Source of the DNA: JAHFPN01 sp036559465
Lineage (GTDB): Bacteria; Pseudomonadota; Alphaproteobacteria; Rhizobiales; Xanthobacteraceae
DNA length: 64,000 bases
Assembly: GCA_036559465.1 (NCBI GenBank)
Contig: DATBTC010000017.1
Coordinates: 1-64,000 of the forward strand
Reading direction: 5' to 3'
Below the pieces are notes generated by a model. It saw only the letters and a list, made by a program, of their open reading frames with translations. It made no database searches and was not told the origin of the DNA. Shown here piece by piece: positions 35,606-43,904 of this stretch. Numbering within the stretch: the first letter of the stretch is position 1; every line of letters starts with the position of its first letter. The position numbers were made by a program, and so were the translations under genes.

Positions 35606-36519
35606 TGACGGGCATCGTTGCGGGCAGGGTTGCCATCGTTACTGGTGGCGGGCGCGGCATCGGCCGCGCCATCGCGCATCTGATGGCCAAGGAAGGCGCG
35701 CGCGTCGTGGTGGCCGACGTCGGTGCGAGCATCGAGGGCGCGGGGGCGGATGCCGGGCCGGCCGAGACGGTGGTTCGGGAAATCAAGCTAGCGGGCGGCG
35801 AGGCGATTGCCTCGACGCTTTCGATTGTGGAGCCGGCGAACGCCGATAAGATTGTGCAGGCGGCGCTCGATGCGTTCGGACGTATCGACATCCTTGTCAA
35901 TAACGCGGGAATTCTGCGCGACCGCATCTTTCACAAGATGAGCGTGGCCGATTGGGCCGAGGTGATTGCGGTGCATCTCAACGGCAGCGCTTATTTGAGT
36001 CTCGCTTGCGGCCGCCGCTTTCGCGAGCAGGGCTCGGGCGCGTTCGTGCACATGACCTCGACTTCGGCGCTCGTGGGCAATTACGGCCAGGCCAATTACA
36101 TGGCGGCCAAGCTCGGGCTCGTCGGCCTTTCGCGCGGTATCGCGCTCGACATGGCGCGCTTCGGTGTGCGCTCGAATTGCGTGGCGCCCTTCGCTTGGAG
36201 CCGGATGATCGAGTCGATTCCGGTCGAGAACGAGATCGCCAAGCGCGAAGTGGAGCGCGCAAAGTTGCTCAAGCCTGAGCACATCGCGCCGCTCGTCGTG
36301 TTCCTTGCTTCGGAGCGCGCGAAAGCGATCAGCGGGCAGGTGTTCGGCGTGCGGCGGAACGAGATTTATGTGTTCAGCCAGCCGCGGCCGGTGAAGACGC
36401 TGCATCGCGCTGAAGGCTGGACGCCGGAGACGCTCGCCGAGACCTTGCCCGGCGCGTTCAAAGATTCGCTCACGCCGTTCGGAGGAACGGCGGAGTTTTT
36501 CAATTGGGAGCCGGTCTAG
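35605..36519 (+). CDS. SDR family oxidoreductase (3-hydroxyacyl-CoA dehydrogenase-like)
   Basis: A 304-residue short-chain dehydrogenase. The cofactor motif is GGGRGIGRAIAHLM (about residues 15-28), with NNAGILRDR and a Tyr-Lys pair in NYMAAKLGL. The inserted VADVGASIEGAGADAG and the long C-terminal part (EIYVFSQPRPVKTLHR) match the SDR domain of multifunctional 3-hydroxyacyl-CoA dehydrogenases rather than plain SDRs. The start ATG 35605 overlaps the previous stop, implying an operon with the MetE-like pair. GTG 35596 is a possible alternative start. Confidence 0.84.
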   Translation: MTGIVAGRVAIVTGGGRGIGRAIAHLMAKEGARVVVADVGASIEGAGADAGPAETVVREIKLAGGEAIASTLSIVEPANADKIVQAALDAFGRIDILVNNAGILRDRIFHKMSVADWAEVIAVHLNGSAYLSLACGRRFREQGSGAFVHMTSTSALVGNYGQANYMAAKLGLVGLSRGIALDMARFGVRSNCVAPFAWSRMIESIPVENEIAKREVERAKLLKPEHIAPLVVFLASERAKAISGQVFGVRRNEIYVFSQPRPVKTLHRAEGWTPETLAETLPGAFKDSLTPFGGTAEFFNWEPV

Positions 36520-36522
36520 CGC

Positions 36523-37281
36523 TCAGCCCCGTCCGACGAAGGGCATTTTCGTCGCCATCACGGTCATGAACAGCACGTTGGCGTCGAGCGGCAGGCTCGC
36601 CATATAGGCGACCGACGAGCCGACGTGCTCCACGTCCATCAGGGGCTCGGGTTTCACCGAGAGGTCGGCCTGGGGCACGCCCTGGGCCATGCGTGCGGCG
36701 AGCTCGGTGAGCGCGTTGCCGATGTCGATCTGGCCGCAGGCGATGTCGTAGACGCGGCCGTCGAGCGCGGTGGCTTTCGTGAGGCCGGTGACCGCGTGCT
36801 TGGTCGAAGTATAGGGCGCTGAGCGTGGGCGCGGCGCATGCGCCGAGATCGAGCCGTTATTTATGATGCGTCCGCCGCGCGGCGTCTGGTCCTTCATGAT
36901 CTTGAAGGCCTCCTGCGTGCACAGGAACACGCCGGTGAGGTTCACCGCCACGACCTCCATCCATTTCTCGTAGGTCACATCTTCCAAGGGAACCGGCGGC
37001 GCGCCCATGCCGGCGTTGTTGAACAGCACGTCGAGCCGGCCATAAGTTTCCTTGGTCTTGGCGAACAGCGCCTTCACTTCCTTCGGGTCGCCGACATTGG
37101 TTGGAATCGAGATCGCCTTGCCGCCGGCCGCTTCGATTTCCTTCTTCACCGCTTCGAGCGGCTCCTTGCGCCGGCCCGCGAGCACGAGTGCGTAGCCCGC
37201 TTTTGCCAGTGCTTTGGCTGAAGACTTGCCGATGCCGGTGCCCGCGCCCGTGATGAGGGCGACTTTGGAAGCTGCGGCCAT
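36523..37281 (-). CDS. SDR family NAD(P)-dependent oxidoreductase
   Basis: A 252-residue classical SDR. It shows GAGTGIGKSSAKALAKAGYA (about residues 12-31), NNAGMGAPP and the catalytic Tyr-Lys in APYTSTKHAVTGL; the serine sits in NNGSISAHAP. It has a longer C-terminal part (MDVEHVGSSVAYMASLP) typical of substrate-loop variants. It converges on the preceding SDR (3 nt between stops). AGGGAGGA is upstream of the ATG. The substrate is unknown. Confidence 0.85.
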   Translation of the reverse strand: MAAASKVALITGAGTGIGKSSAKALAKAGYALVLAGRRKEPLEAVKKEIEAAGGKAISIPTNVGDPKEVKALFAKTKETYGRLDVLFNNAGMGAPPVPLEDVTYEKWMEVVAVNLTGVFLCTQEAFKIMKDQTPRGGRIINNGSISAHAPRPRSAPYTSTKHAVTGLTKATALDGRVYDIACGQIDIGNALTELAARMAQGVPQADLSVKPEPLMDVEHVGSSVAYMASLPLDANVLFMTVMATKMPFVGRG

Positions 37282-37307
37282 GAACTCCTCCCTGTGACTT
37301 CTTCTCG

Positions 37308-38054
37308 TTATTTCTGATTAGCATAAGGCGGCCGCGGGATCGCCATGTGCGCGGCGCGCAGCGCCGCAGACCAGCGCTCGCGTAGATCGTGGAAATAGGG
37401 CTCGCCCGGCTCGATCCGGAAGTTCAGCTCGCACTTGAACGCGTCGCGGCGCAGGATCATCAGATCGATCGGCAGGCCGACCGCCAAGTTCGAGCGCATG
37501 GTCGAATCCATCGAGACCAGGCCGATCTTCAGCGCGTCATAGAGATCGGTGTCGTATTTCACCGCGCGGTCGAGAATCGGCTTGCCGTATTTGTGCTCGC
37601 CGATCTGGAGGTATGGCGTGTCGGTGGTGCACTCGATGAAATTCCCCGCCGCGTAGATCAGGAACAGGCGCAGCCGTCGTCCGGCGATCTGGCCGCCGAA
37701 CAGGAACGAAACCTCGAAGGGCAGGCTCGCTTCCTCAAGCTGGCCGGACACAGCCTTGTGCACCTGGCGGATGACGCGACCGACGCGCTGTGCACCCTGG
37801 AACATGGAGGGCGCGTCGGTGAGTCGTTCAATCTCGCCGGTCTCCGGGTTCTCGACCCCCTCGTTCAGCATGCTGATGACGGTCTGCGAAACCGAGAGAT
37901 TACCCGAGGACGCCAGCGCCATTACGTATTTGCCTGGCTCCTCGAACACGTGGAGCTTGCGGAACGTCGAGATGTTGTCGACGCCGGCATTGGTGCGGGT
38001 GTCCCCCATCATCACCAGCCCGTCGCGGACGAGAATCCCACAGCAATAGGTCAT
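37308..38054 (-). CDS. Anbu: ancestral beta-subunit-type proteasome-like peptidase
   Basis: A 248-residue N-terminal nucleophile hydrolase of the Anbu family. The catalytic Thr is residue 2, right after the initiator Met (MTYCCGILVRDGLVMMGDTR), and conserved Asp18 and Arg20 follow in GDTRTNAGVDNISTFRKLH. Anbu assembles into open ring- or helix-like particles and has no dedicated ATPase. It is the last gene of a four-gene minus-strand operon with ATP-grasp, alpha-E and transglutaminase genes, the classic Anbu neighbourhood. Its peptidase substrate has not been established. Confidence 0.92.
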   Translation of the reverse strand: MTYCCGILVRDGLVMMGDTRTNAGVDNISTFRKLHVFEEPGKYVMALASSGNLSVSQTVISMLNEGVENPETGEIERLTDAPSMFQGAQRVGRVIRQVHKAVSGQLEEASLPFEVSFLFGGQIAGRRLRLFLIYAAGNFIECTTDTPYLQIGEHKYGKPILDRAVKYDTDLYDALKIGLVSMDSTMRSNLAVGLPIDLMILRRDAFKCELNFRIEPGEPYFHDLRERWSAALRAAHMAIPRPPYANQK

Positions 38055-38114
38055 TGCGAATCCCCAGCGCGCGGGAGTCTTACCGCCGCGGCGCCCGCGC
38101 GGGCAAGAAAAAGC

Positions 38115-38942
38115 TCAATTCTGATTTTGACGACGGGCCTGATCGACATTGACCGTGACCGCAAGCGTTTCACCGCCACCGCCGTAGCGCGCACCGCGGA
38201 TCGGCGCCGCACCGAGATAGTCGAGCCCGACCGCGACGCGCACGTGGGCGTCGGTGGCGGAGATACCGTTGGCCGGATCAAAAGTGACCCAGCCGAGGTC
38301 CGGAATATGCGCCTCGGCCCAGGCATGGCCGGCCTCCTGCTGCACCGTCCCGTCGACGCGGAGGAAATAACCGCCGATATAACGCGCCGGGATGCCGAGA
38401 TGGCGCGCGCTGGCGATGAAGATGTGCGCGTAGTCCTGGCAGACGCCGCGCTTCATCGCGAAGGCCTCGGCGGCCGAAGTGCCGGTATTGGTCGGGTCCG
38501 GATCGAAGGCGAACTCGCCAAAGATCCGCGCCTGCAGCGCATGAAGCGTGTAGAGCGCTTCGCCGGCCGCGGCTTCCCGCGTGCGTTCGGCGAATTCCAT
38601 GATTGCGGCATCGGCTTTGGTCAGCGGCGTGTCGCGCAGGAACAAGGACGGCGGGAAGGGCTCGAGCGTGCCGCGCACGACGCCGTGGGTGTCCTGCGTC
38701 TCGATTTCGCCTTCGACGCGCACGGTGAGTTCCGATACCGGTCCATCGACGACGAAGTGATGCGCGAGATTACCGAAGGCGTCCTCCAGCGGCTCGAGCT
38801 TGCAATCGGCGCTGACCTCGATGCGCCAGCGCGCCACGAACTGGCCGTCGTGGTTGCGGGGCGTGAGGCGCACGAGCTGCACCGCCGACTTGGCCGGGGT
38901 GCCGTAGCGGTAGATGCTCTCGTGGGCGACGCGGATACGCAT
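38115..38942 (-). CDS. Transglutaminase-like protein of the Anbu operon
   Basis: A 275-residue protein with an N-terminal bacterial transglutaminase-like beta domain (residues 1-75) and a C-terminal papain-like transglutaminase core. The catalytic triad is visible: Cys168 in MKRGVCQDYAHIFIASAR, His206 in EAGHAWAEAHIPD and Asp222 in WVTFDPANG. It lies 2 nt after the alpha-E gene and 60 nt before Anbu. Members of this group may cleave or form peptide-amide bonds; which one happens here is not known. Confidence 0.88.
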   Translation of the reverse strand: MRIRVAHESIYRYGTPAKSAVQLVRLTPRNHDGQFVARWRIEVSADCKLEPLEDAFGNLAHHFVVDGPVSELTVRVEGEIETQDTHGVVRGTLEPFPPSLFLRDTPLTKADAAIMEFAERTREAAAGEALYTLHALQARIFGEFAFDPDPTNTGTSAAEAFAMKRGVCQDYAHIFIASARHLGIPARYIGGYFLRVDGTVQQEAGHAWAEAHIPDLGWVTFDPANGISATDAHVRVAVGLDYLGAAPIRGARYGGGGETLAVTVNVDQARRQNQN

Positions 38943-38944
38943 GG

Positions 38945-39886
38945 TCAGACCAGATATTGCTCGGCGACGGCGGCGCTGAGGCGGTTGTTGTCGGCGACGA
39001 AATTATTGATGAACTCGTGCAGGCCGGACTGGAAAATCTGCTCCATCCTGGCGTTCGAGAGCTTGGTCAGCGTCGTGCGCGCGATGCGCTGCGAGTTGCC
39101 CTGGCGGCCGTAGAAGGCGGCCAGATCGTCGAGGTAGCGGCTGATGTTCTCGTAGCAGCTGGCGAGCGAGTGCGGCATTTGCCGGTTCAGGATCAGGAGA
39201 TCGGCGACAAGCCAGGGTTTGACGCTTTCGCGATAGACCCAGTGATAGCTGGTCAGCGCCGAGACCGAGCGCAGGATCGAGGCCCACTGGAAATAATCGA
39301 GCGGGCCGCCGACGCGCTCCTTTTCCGGCAACAGCACGTGATATTTCACGTCGAGGATGCGCGCGGTGGCGTCGGCGCGCTCAACATAAACACCGAGCCG
39401 CGAGAACCAGTAGGCGTCGTTCCGCAGCATGGTCCGGTAGGCGGAGCCGTCGAAGCGGAGCGAGGCTTCCTTCACAAAACCTAGGAAGCGCGCAAACTCC
39501 TCGCGGCTCATGCCGCGCGCATCGAAGCTATTGAGGTCGTGCCAGGCGCCGTTGATGGCGTCCCACATCTCGACGGTCAGCGCGGTGCGCACCGAGCGGG
39601 CGTTGGTGCGGGCGATTTCAAGGCAATTGCGGATCGAAGACGGATTGTCGGGCGAAAAGGCGAGAAATTCGGTGACGGTCTTCTCGTTCGCCTCGCCGTG
39701 GGCGGCGGCGAAGGCATCGACGCAGCCCGCGGTGGCGACCGCTGACTCCCATTCGTTGGTTGAGCCGCCATAGGCAGCCGGCAGCGACGCGAGCCGGCTC
39801 GCCACGTCGAGAATGCGCGCGAGGCACTCGGCGCGTTCGACGTAGCGCGAGAGCCAGTAGAGATTATCGGCGGTGCGCGAGAGCAT
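38945..39886 (-). CDS. Alpha-E domain protein of the Anbu/ATP-grasp operon
   Basis: A 313-residue all-helical alpha-E domain protein. The conserved N-terminus MLSRTADNLYWLSRYVERAE (first 20 residues) carries the paired glutamates and arginines that define the family. Further family segments are YWFSRLGVYVERADATARI and YHWVYRESVKPWLVADLLI. It abuts the ATP-grasp gene with no gap. The family is found almost only with circularly permuted ATP-grasp proteins, so it probably works in the same peptide-ligase complex. Confidence 0.9.
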   Translation of the reverse strand: MLSRTADNLYWLSRYVERAECLARILDVASRLASLPAAYGGSTNEWESAVATAGCVDAFAAAHGEANEKTVTEFLAFSPDNPSSIRNCLEIARTNARSVRTALTVEMWDAINGAWHDLNSFDARGMSREEFARFLGFVKEASLRFDGSAYRTMLRNDAYWFSRLGVYVERADATARILDVKYHVLLPEKERVGGPLDYFQWASILRSVSALTSYHWVYRESVKPWLVADLLILNRQMPHSLASCYENISRYLDDLAAFYGRQGNSQRIARTTLTKLSNARMEQIFQSGLHEFINNFVADNNRLSAAVAEQYLV

Positions 39887-41302
39887 CTAGCGGTCCAGCA
39901 CCCAGGTGTCTTTCGTGCCGCCGCCCTGGCTCGAGTTCACCACCAGCGAGCCGTTCTTGAGCGCGACGCGCGTCAGCCCGCCGGGCACGATGCGCACCTT
40001 GTCGCGGCCGGTGAGCACGAACGGGCGCAGGTCCACGTGCCGCGGCGCGATACCTTGCTCGACGAAAGTTGGGCAGGTGGAGAGCGCCAGCGTCGGCTGG
40101 GCGATGAAATTGCTCGGATCGTGCTTGAGCTTGACGCGGAACAGGTCGAGCGTATTCTTGTCGGCGGCGGGGCCGATCAGCATGCCGTAGCCGCCGGAGC
40201 CGTGGACCTCCTTGACGACCAGCTCGTCGAGCCGGTCGAGCACGTAGGAAAGATGATCCGGCTCGCGGCAGCGCCAGGTCGGTACGTTCTTCAGCAGCGG
40301 CTCCTCGCCGAGATAGAACTTCATGATCTCGGGCATGTAGGAATAGACCGCCTTGTCGTCGGCGATGCCGGTGCCGACGGCATTGGCGAGCGTGACGTTG
40401 CCGCTCTGATAGGCCGACATCAGCCCCGGTACGCCAAGCTCGGAGTCGGGACGAAACACCAGCGGGTCGAGGAAATCGTCGTCGATGCGGCGATAGATCA
40501 CGTCGACGCGCTTGGGGCCCTCGGTGGTGCGCATCCAGACGACGCCGTTCTTCACGAAGAGGTCGCGGCCCTCGACCAGCTCGACGCCGAGCTTGTCGGC
40601 GAGGAACGAGTGCTCGAAATAGGCGGAGTTGTGGATGCCCGGCGTGAGCAGCACGACCGTCGGCTCGCCGGAAGCGGTCAGTGGCGCCACCGATTTCAGC
40701 GTGGCGAGCAATTCGTCGGGGTAATTATCGACCGGAGCAACCGGGTGATCGATGAACAGCTCCGGGAACAGCCGGAGCATGATCTCGCGATTCTCCAGCA
40801 TATAGGACACGCCCGACGGCGTGCGCGCGTTGTCCTCCAGCACATAGAAGTCGTTTTCGTCGACGCGGACGACGTCTATTCCTGCAATCATCACGTAAAG
40901 GTCGTGCGGCACCGGCTTGCCGTTCATCTCCGGCCTGAACACCGGATTGCGATAGATGAGTTCTTCCGGAACGATGCCGGCGCTCAGAATCTCGCGCTTG
41001 CCATAGATGTCGCCGATGAAGGCGTTGATGGCTTTAACGCGCTGAATGAGGCCGCGCGTGAGCCGATCCCATTCGCGCTGTGTCAGGATGCGCGGGATGA
41101 TGTCGAACGGGATTAGCCGCTCCTGCGCGGCGGCGTCGCCATAGACCGCGAAGGTGATGCCGATGCGGCGGAAGATGAACTCGGCCTCGCGGCGGCGATA
41201 GTCGAGCACGTCCTTGGGCACGGTGCCGAGCCAGTTGGACAGGAGGGAATAGGCCGGCCGGACGGCGCCCGCCGCGGTGCGCATCTCGTCGTACGCGGTC
41301 AT
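39887..41302 (-). CDS. Circularly permuted ATP-grasp type 2 protein (putative peptide ligase)
   Basis: A 471-residue circularly permuted ATP-grasp enzyme. The N-terminal part (YRRREAEFIFRRIGITFAVY; FIGDIYGKREILSAG) and the core motifs DFYVLEDNARTPSGVSYML and VKEVHGSGGYGMLIGPAA are diagnostic. The tail VVNSSQGGGTKDTWVL is also typical. ATP-grasp enzymes form carboxylate-amine bonds through an acyl-phosphate. It is the first gene of the operon. About 166 bp upstream separates it from the divergent CinA-like gene, where the operon promoter must lie; I could not define it. Confidence 0.9.
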   Translation of the reverse strand: MTAYDEMRTAAGAVRPAYSLLSNWLGTVPKDVLDYRRREAEFIFRRIGITFAVYGDAAAQERLIPFDIIPRILTQREWDRLTRGLIQRVKAINAFIGDIYGKREILSAGIVPEELIYRNPVFRPEMNGKPVPHDLYVMIAGIDVVRVDENDFYVLEDNARTPSGVSYMLENREIMLRLFPELFIDHPVAPVDNYPDELLATLKSVAPLTASGEPTVVLLTPGIHNSAYFEHSFLADKLGVELVEGRDLFVKNGVVWMRTTEGPKRVDVIYRRIDDDFLDPLVFRPDSELGVPGLMSAYQSGNVTLANAVGTGIADDKAVYSYMPEIMKFYLGEEPLLKNVPTWRCREPDHLSYVLDRLDELVVKEVHGSGGYGMLIGPAADKNTLDLFRVKLKHDPSNFIAQPTLALSTCPTFVEQGIAPRHVDLRPFVLTGRDKVRIVPGGLTRVALKNGSLVVNSSQGGGTKDTWVLDR

Positions 41303-41468
41303 CGCAAACCAACTCCACTCGCGGGCTCAAGTCCGGTACAAGGCTCACTACAAGGAGCATGCCAGCCCGGCGAAGCTGGCGCAAAAACAGGCGGCTAATG
41401 CCCGGCACGAAAGCTGCTTAGAAACGAGGCAGTGCGTGGTGCCGGCGGGCGGATTACGGGAAGGGACG

Positions 41469-42230
41469 ATGGGCGAGAGCGGGGTCGTAACTGCGGGGCT
41501 GCTCGTCATCGGCGACGAGATCCTGTCCGGCCGGACCAAGGACAAGAACATCGGCTATATCGCCGAATATCTCACCGCCATCGGCATCGACCTGAAGGAA
41601 GTGCGGGTGGTGGCCGACGACGAGGCGGCGATCGTCGAGGCGGTGAACGAGATGCGCGCCCGCTACAGCTATCTCTTCACCACCGGCGGCATCGGCCCGA
41701 CCCACGACGACATCACGGCCGATTGCGTGGCCAAGGCGTTCGGCGTTCCGCTCGAACACGATCCGCGTGCGGTGGCGATCCTGCGCGAGCGCTTCAGCGC
41801 GCGCGGGGTGGAGCTAAACGAGGCGCGGCTGCGGATGGCGCGCGTGCCCAAGGGCGGCGAGATCATCGAGAACAAGGTTTCGGGCGCGCCGGCGTTCCGC
41901 ATCGGCAACGTGATCGTCATGGCCGGGGTGCCCGCGATCATGCAGGCGATGCTGGATGCGGCGGCGCCGACCCTGAAGACCGGCGTGAAAATGCTGTCGG
42001 AATCGTTGCGCGCGGATTTGCGCGAGGGTGACATCGGTGGACCGCTCGGCGAAATCGCCAAGGCGCACCCGGAAACCAGCATTGGCAGCTATCCGTTCTT
42101 CGACGACAAGCTCGGGCCTAATACCAACGTCGTGATCCGGGCACGCGATCCGGCCAAGCTCGGGGCAGCGAAAACGGCGGTCGAGGCCATGCTCGCGAAA
42201 GTGCGTGGCGAACTGAAGGCGACAGGTTAG
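41469..42230 (+). CDS. CinA-like MoCF_biosynth domain protein
   Basis: A 253-residue protein with the molybdopterin-binding fold shared by MoaB and CinA: AGLLVIGDEILSGRTKDKNI (about residues 9-28) and LFTTGGIGPTHDDIT (about 66-80). It has the N-terminal CinA domain only and lacks the C-terminal nicotinamide-nucleotide amidase part, so neither competence nor NMN deamidation can be assigned. It may act on ADP-ribose or a pterin. It reads away from the Anbu operon. GGGA is upstream of the ATG. Confidence 0.82.
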   Translation: MGESGVVTAGLLVIGDEILSGRTKDKNIGYIAEYLTAIGIDLKEVRVVADDEAAIVEAVNEMRARYSYLFTTGGIGPTHDDITADCVAKAFGVPLEHDPRAVAILRERFSARGVELNEARLRMARVPKGGEIIENKVSGAPAFRIGNVIVMAGVPAIMQAMLDAAAPTLKTGVKMLSESLRADLREGDIGGPLGEIAKAHPETSIGSYPFFDDKLGPNTNVVIRARDPAKLGAAKTAVEAMLAKVRGELKATG

Positions 42231-42263
42231 AATTCCGGCAAGCAGCATAACAGGGAGGAAGCC

Positions 42264-42719
42264 ATGAAGATCGGACTAGCACTAGTGGCCGCATTCGCCT
42301 TGGCGTTCGCGTCTATGCCAGCGGACGCCGCCAGCAAGCGGGAAATGGAACGCAACAAGAAGAACGTGCTCGCGTTCTACGACGCGGCCCTCAATAAGAA
42401 GGACTTCGAGGCGGCGAAGAAATATTTCGGGGCCGGATACAAGCAGCACAACCCGGTCGCGGCCGACGGGCCCGAGGGCCTGAAGGGCTTTATCGCATTC
42501 CTGAAGGACAAGTTTCCGAACAACAAGAGCGAGTTCAAGCGTGTGTTCGCCGACGGCGACTACGTCATCGTGCACGTGCACGCGATGCGCGAGCCGAGCA
42601 CTCGCGGCTTTGCGATTATCGACATTTTCCGGCTCGACCGGAAGGGCGGGATCGTCGAGCATTGGGACGTGGTGCAGCCGATCCCGGAAAAGGCCGCCAA
42701 CGAAAACGGAATGTTCTGA
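42264..42719 (+). CDS. Exported SnoaL-like (NTF2 fold) protein
   Basis: A 151-residue protein with a signal peptide (MKIGLALVAAFALAFAS, ending PADA) followed by a SnoaL-type NTF2 domain: FYDAALNKKDFEAAKKYFG, YKQHNPVAADGPEGLKGFI and HWDVVQPIPEKAANENGMF. Cytoplasmic SnoaL homologues are aldol cyclases or of unknown function; here the export signal suggests a periplasmic role. AGGGAGGAA lies before the ATG. It is 16 bp upstream of the dioxygenase gene and reads with it. Confidence 0.83.
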   Translation: MKIGLALVAAFALAFASMPADAASKREMERNKKNVLAFYDAALNKKDFEAAKKYFGAGYKQHNPVAADGPEGLKGFIAFLKDKFPNNKSEFKRVFADGDYVIVHVHAMREPSTRGFAIIDIFRLDRKGGIVEHWDVVQPIPEKAANENGMF

Positions 42720-42735
42720 GCGGAAAGTACAAACG

Positions 42736-43335
42736 ATGCGCGGTGAAAAACTCCTGCGGCCGAGCCGGCGCGATCTGTTGCGCGCCGGCGCGGCGGCGAG
42801 CGTAGGGCTCGGTCTCGGCCCGGCGTTCGCGCAGGAGCTTCCGCCGACGCCTGAATGCGTCTCCAGCCAAGCCGAGACTGCACGCCAGACCGAAGGCCCA
42901 TTCTTCAAGCGCCGTTCGCCGGAGCGCAGCCTGCTGCGCGAGCCCGGTATGGCGGGCCGGCTCGTGGACCTTACGGGCTTTGTGTTGACGCGCTCGTGCC
43001 GGCCGTTGCCGCGCACGATCGTCGATCTGTGGCAGGCGGACGAGAAGGGCGTCTATGACAATTCGGGCTTCCGCCTGCGCGGGCACCAGTTCACCGACGC
43101 GGAGGGGCGCTATCTGTTCCGCACCATCGTGCCCGCGTCTTACGATTTCCGTACCGCCCATTTCCACGTGAAGGTGGCCGTGCGCGAACGGCCGGTGCTG
43201 ACGACGCAACTCTATTTTCCCGACGAGCCAAAGAACCTGCGCGATCCGCTGTTCCGCCCGGAGCTGCTGATGCGGGTCGCTCGCGTCGGCGACCTGATAC
43301 GCGCGCGCTTCGATTTCGTGCTGGATATGAGCTGA
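42736..43335 (+). CDS. Tat-exported intradiol ring-cleavage dioxygenase (protocatechuate 3,4-dioxygenase-like)
   Basis: A 199-residue intradiol dioxygenase that lacks the usual long N-terminal and catechol-specific parts. It has a twin-arginine signal: RRDLLRAGAAASVGLGLGP (about residues 13-31), ending AFAQ. The iron site is suggested by GRYLFRTIVPASYD and the His-x-His of TAHFHVKVAV, typical of the protein family that cleaves 1,2-diols with Fe(III). An exported intradiol enzyme is unusual compared with the cytosolic PcaGH type. It probably acts on catechols or hydroxyquinols, and the linked SnoaL protein may assist. Confidence in the family is good, in the substrate low. Confidence 0.8.
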   Translation: MRGEKLLRPSRRDLLRAGAAASVGLGLGPAFAQELPPTPECVSSQAETARQTEGPFFKRRSPERSLLREPGMAGRLVDLTGFVLTRSCRPLPRTIVDLWQADEKGVYDNSGFRLRGHQFTDAEGRYLFRTIVPASYDFRTAHFHVKVAVRERPVLTTQLYFPDEPKNLRDPLFRPELLMRVARVGDLIRARFDFVLDMS

Positions 43336-43385
43336 CCGGCTCGGCTAATGCTGGTCGGGGCAATGTGCAGGCGGGGGCGAGTTCA

Positions 43386-43892
43386 ATGACCGAGCAGAGA
43401 GTTCCGGAAAAGGTATTTCCGGTTTCCTGGGACCAGTTCCATCGCGATGCCCGCGCGCTTGCCTGGCGGCTCGCAGAATCCGGGCCGTTCTCGGCCGTGG
43501 TCTGCATCACGCGCGGCGGCTTGGTGCCCGCGGGCATCGTCGCGCGCGAGCTCGACATTCGCATCATCGAAACCGTGTGCGTGTCGAGCTATCACGACTA
43601 CAGGAACCAGGGTCCTCTCAAGGTGCTCAAGAGCGTGGCCAAGGAAGTGGCAGCGCTCGGCGGCGGCGACGGCAAGGGCGTGCTGATCGTCGACGATCTG
43701 GTGGACACCGGACGGACCGCGAAAGTCGTGCGCGAGATTTTGCCCAAGGCGCACTTCGCCACCGTCTACGCCAAGCCCATGGGCCGGCCGCTTGTCGACA
43801 CCTTCATCACTGAAGTGTCGCAGGACACCTGGATTTATTTTCCGTGGGACACCGGGCTCGCCTTCGTGCCGCCGATCCGCGGCGTGGAATAG
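43386..43892 (+). CDS. gpt: Xanthine phosphoribosyltransferase
   Basis: A 168-residue type I phosphoribosyltransferase. The PRPP-binding motif is VLIVDDLVDTGRTAKVVRE (about residues 98-116), and the purine loop WIYFPWDTGLAFVPPI matches Gpt enzymes, which make XMP or GMP from the free base in salvage. The ATG at 43386 is preferred; an in-frame ATG at 43365 would add seven residues. It stands alone and ends close to the converging PilZ gene. Confidence 0.9.
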   Translation: MTEQRVPEKVFPVSWDQFHRDARALAWRLAESGPFSAVVCITRGGLVPAGIVARELDIRIIETVCVSSYHDYRNQGPLKVLKSVAKEVAALGGGDGKGVLIVDDLVDTGRTAKVVREILPKAHFATVYAKPMGRPLVDTFITEVSQDTWIYFPWDTGLAFVPPIRGVE

Positions 43893-43904
43893 CGCAGCCT
43901 CGCA

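Noticed and set aside
37389..39113. A 574-residue plus-strand frame across the Anbu operon
   Set aside because: It spans three real minus-strand genes and has no recognisable domain.
41469..42230. Full competence/damage-inducible protein CinA
   Set aside because: Only the MoCF-type N-terminal domain is present; the amidase part is missing.
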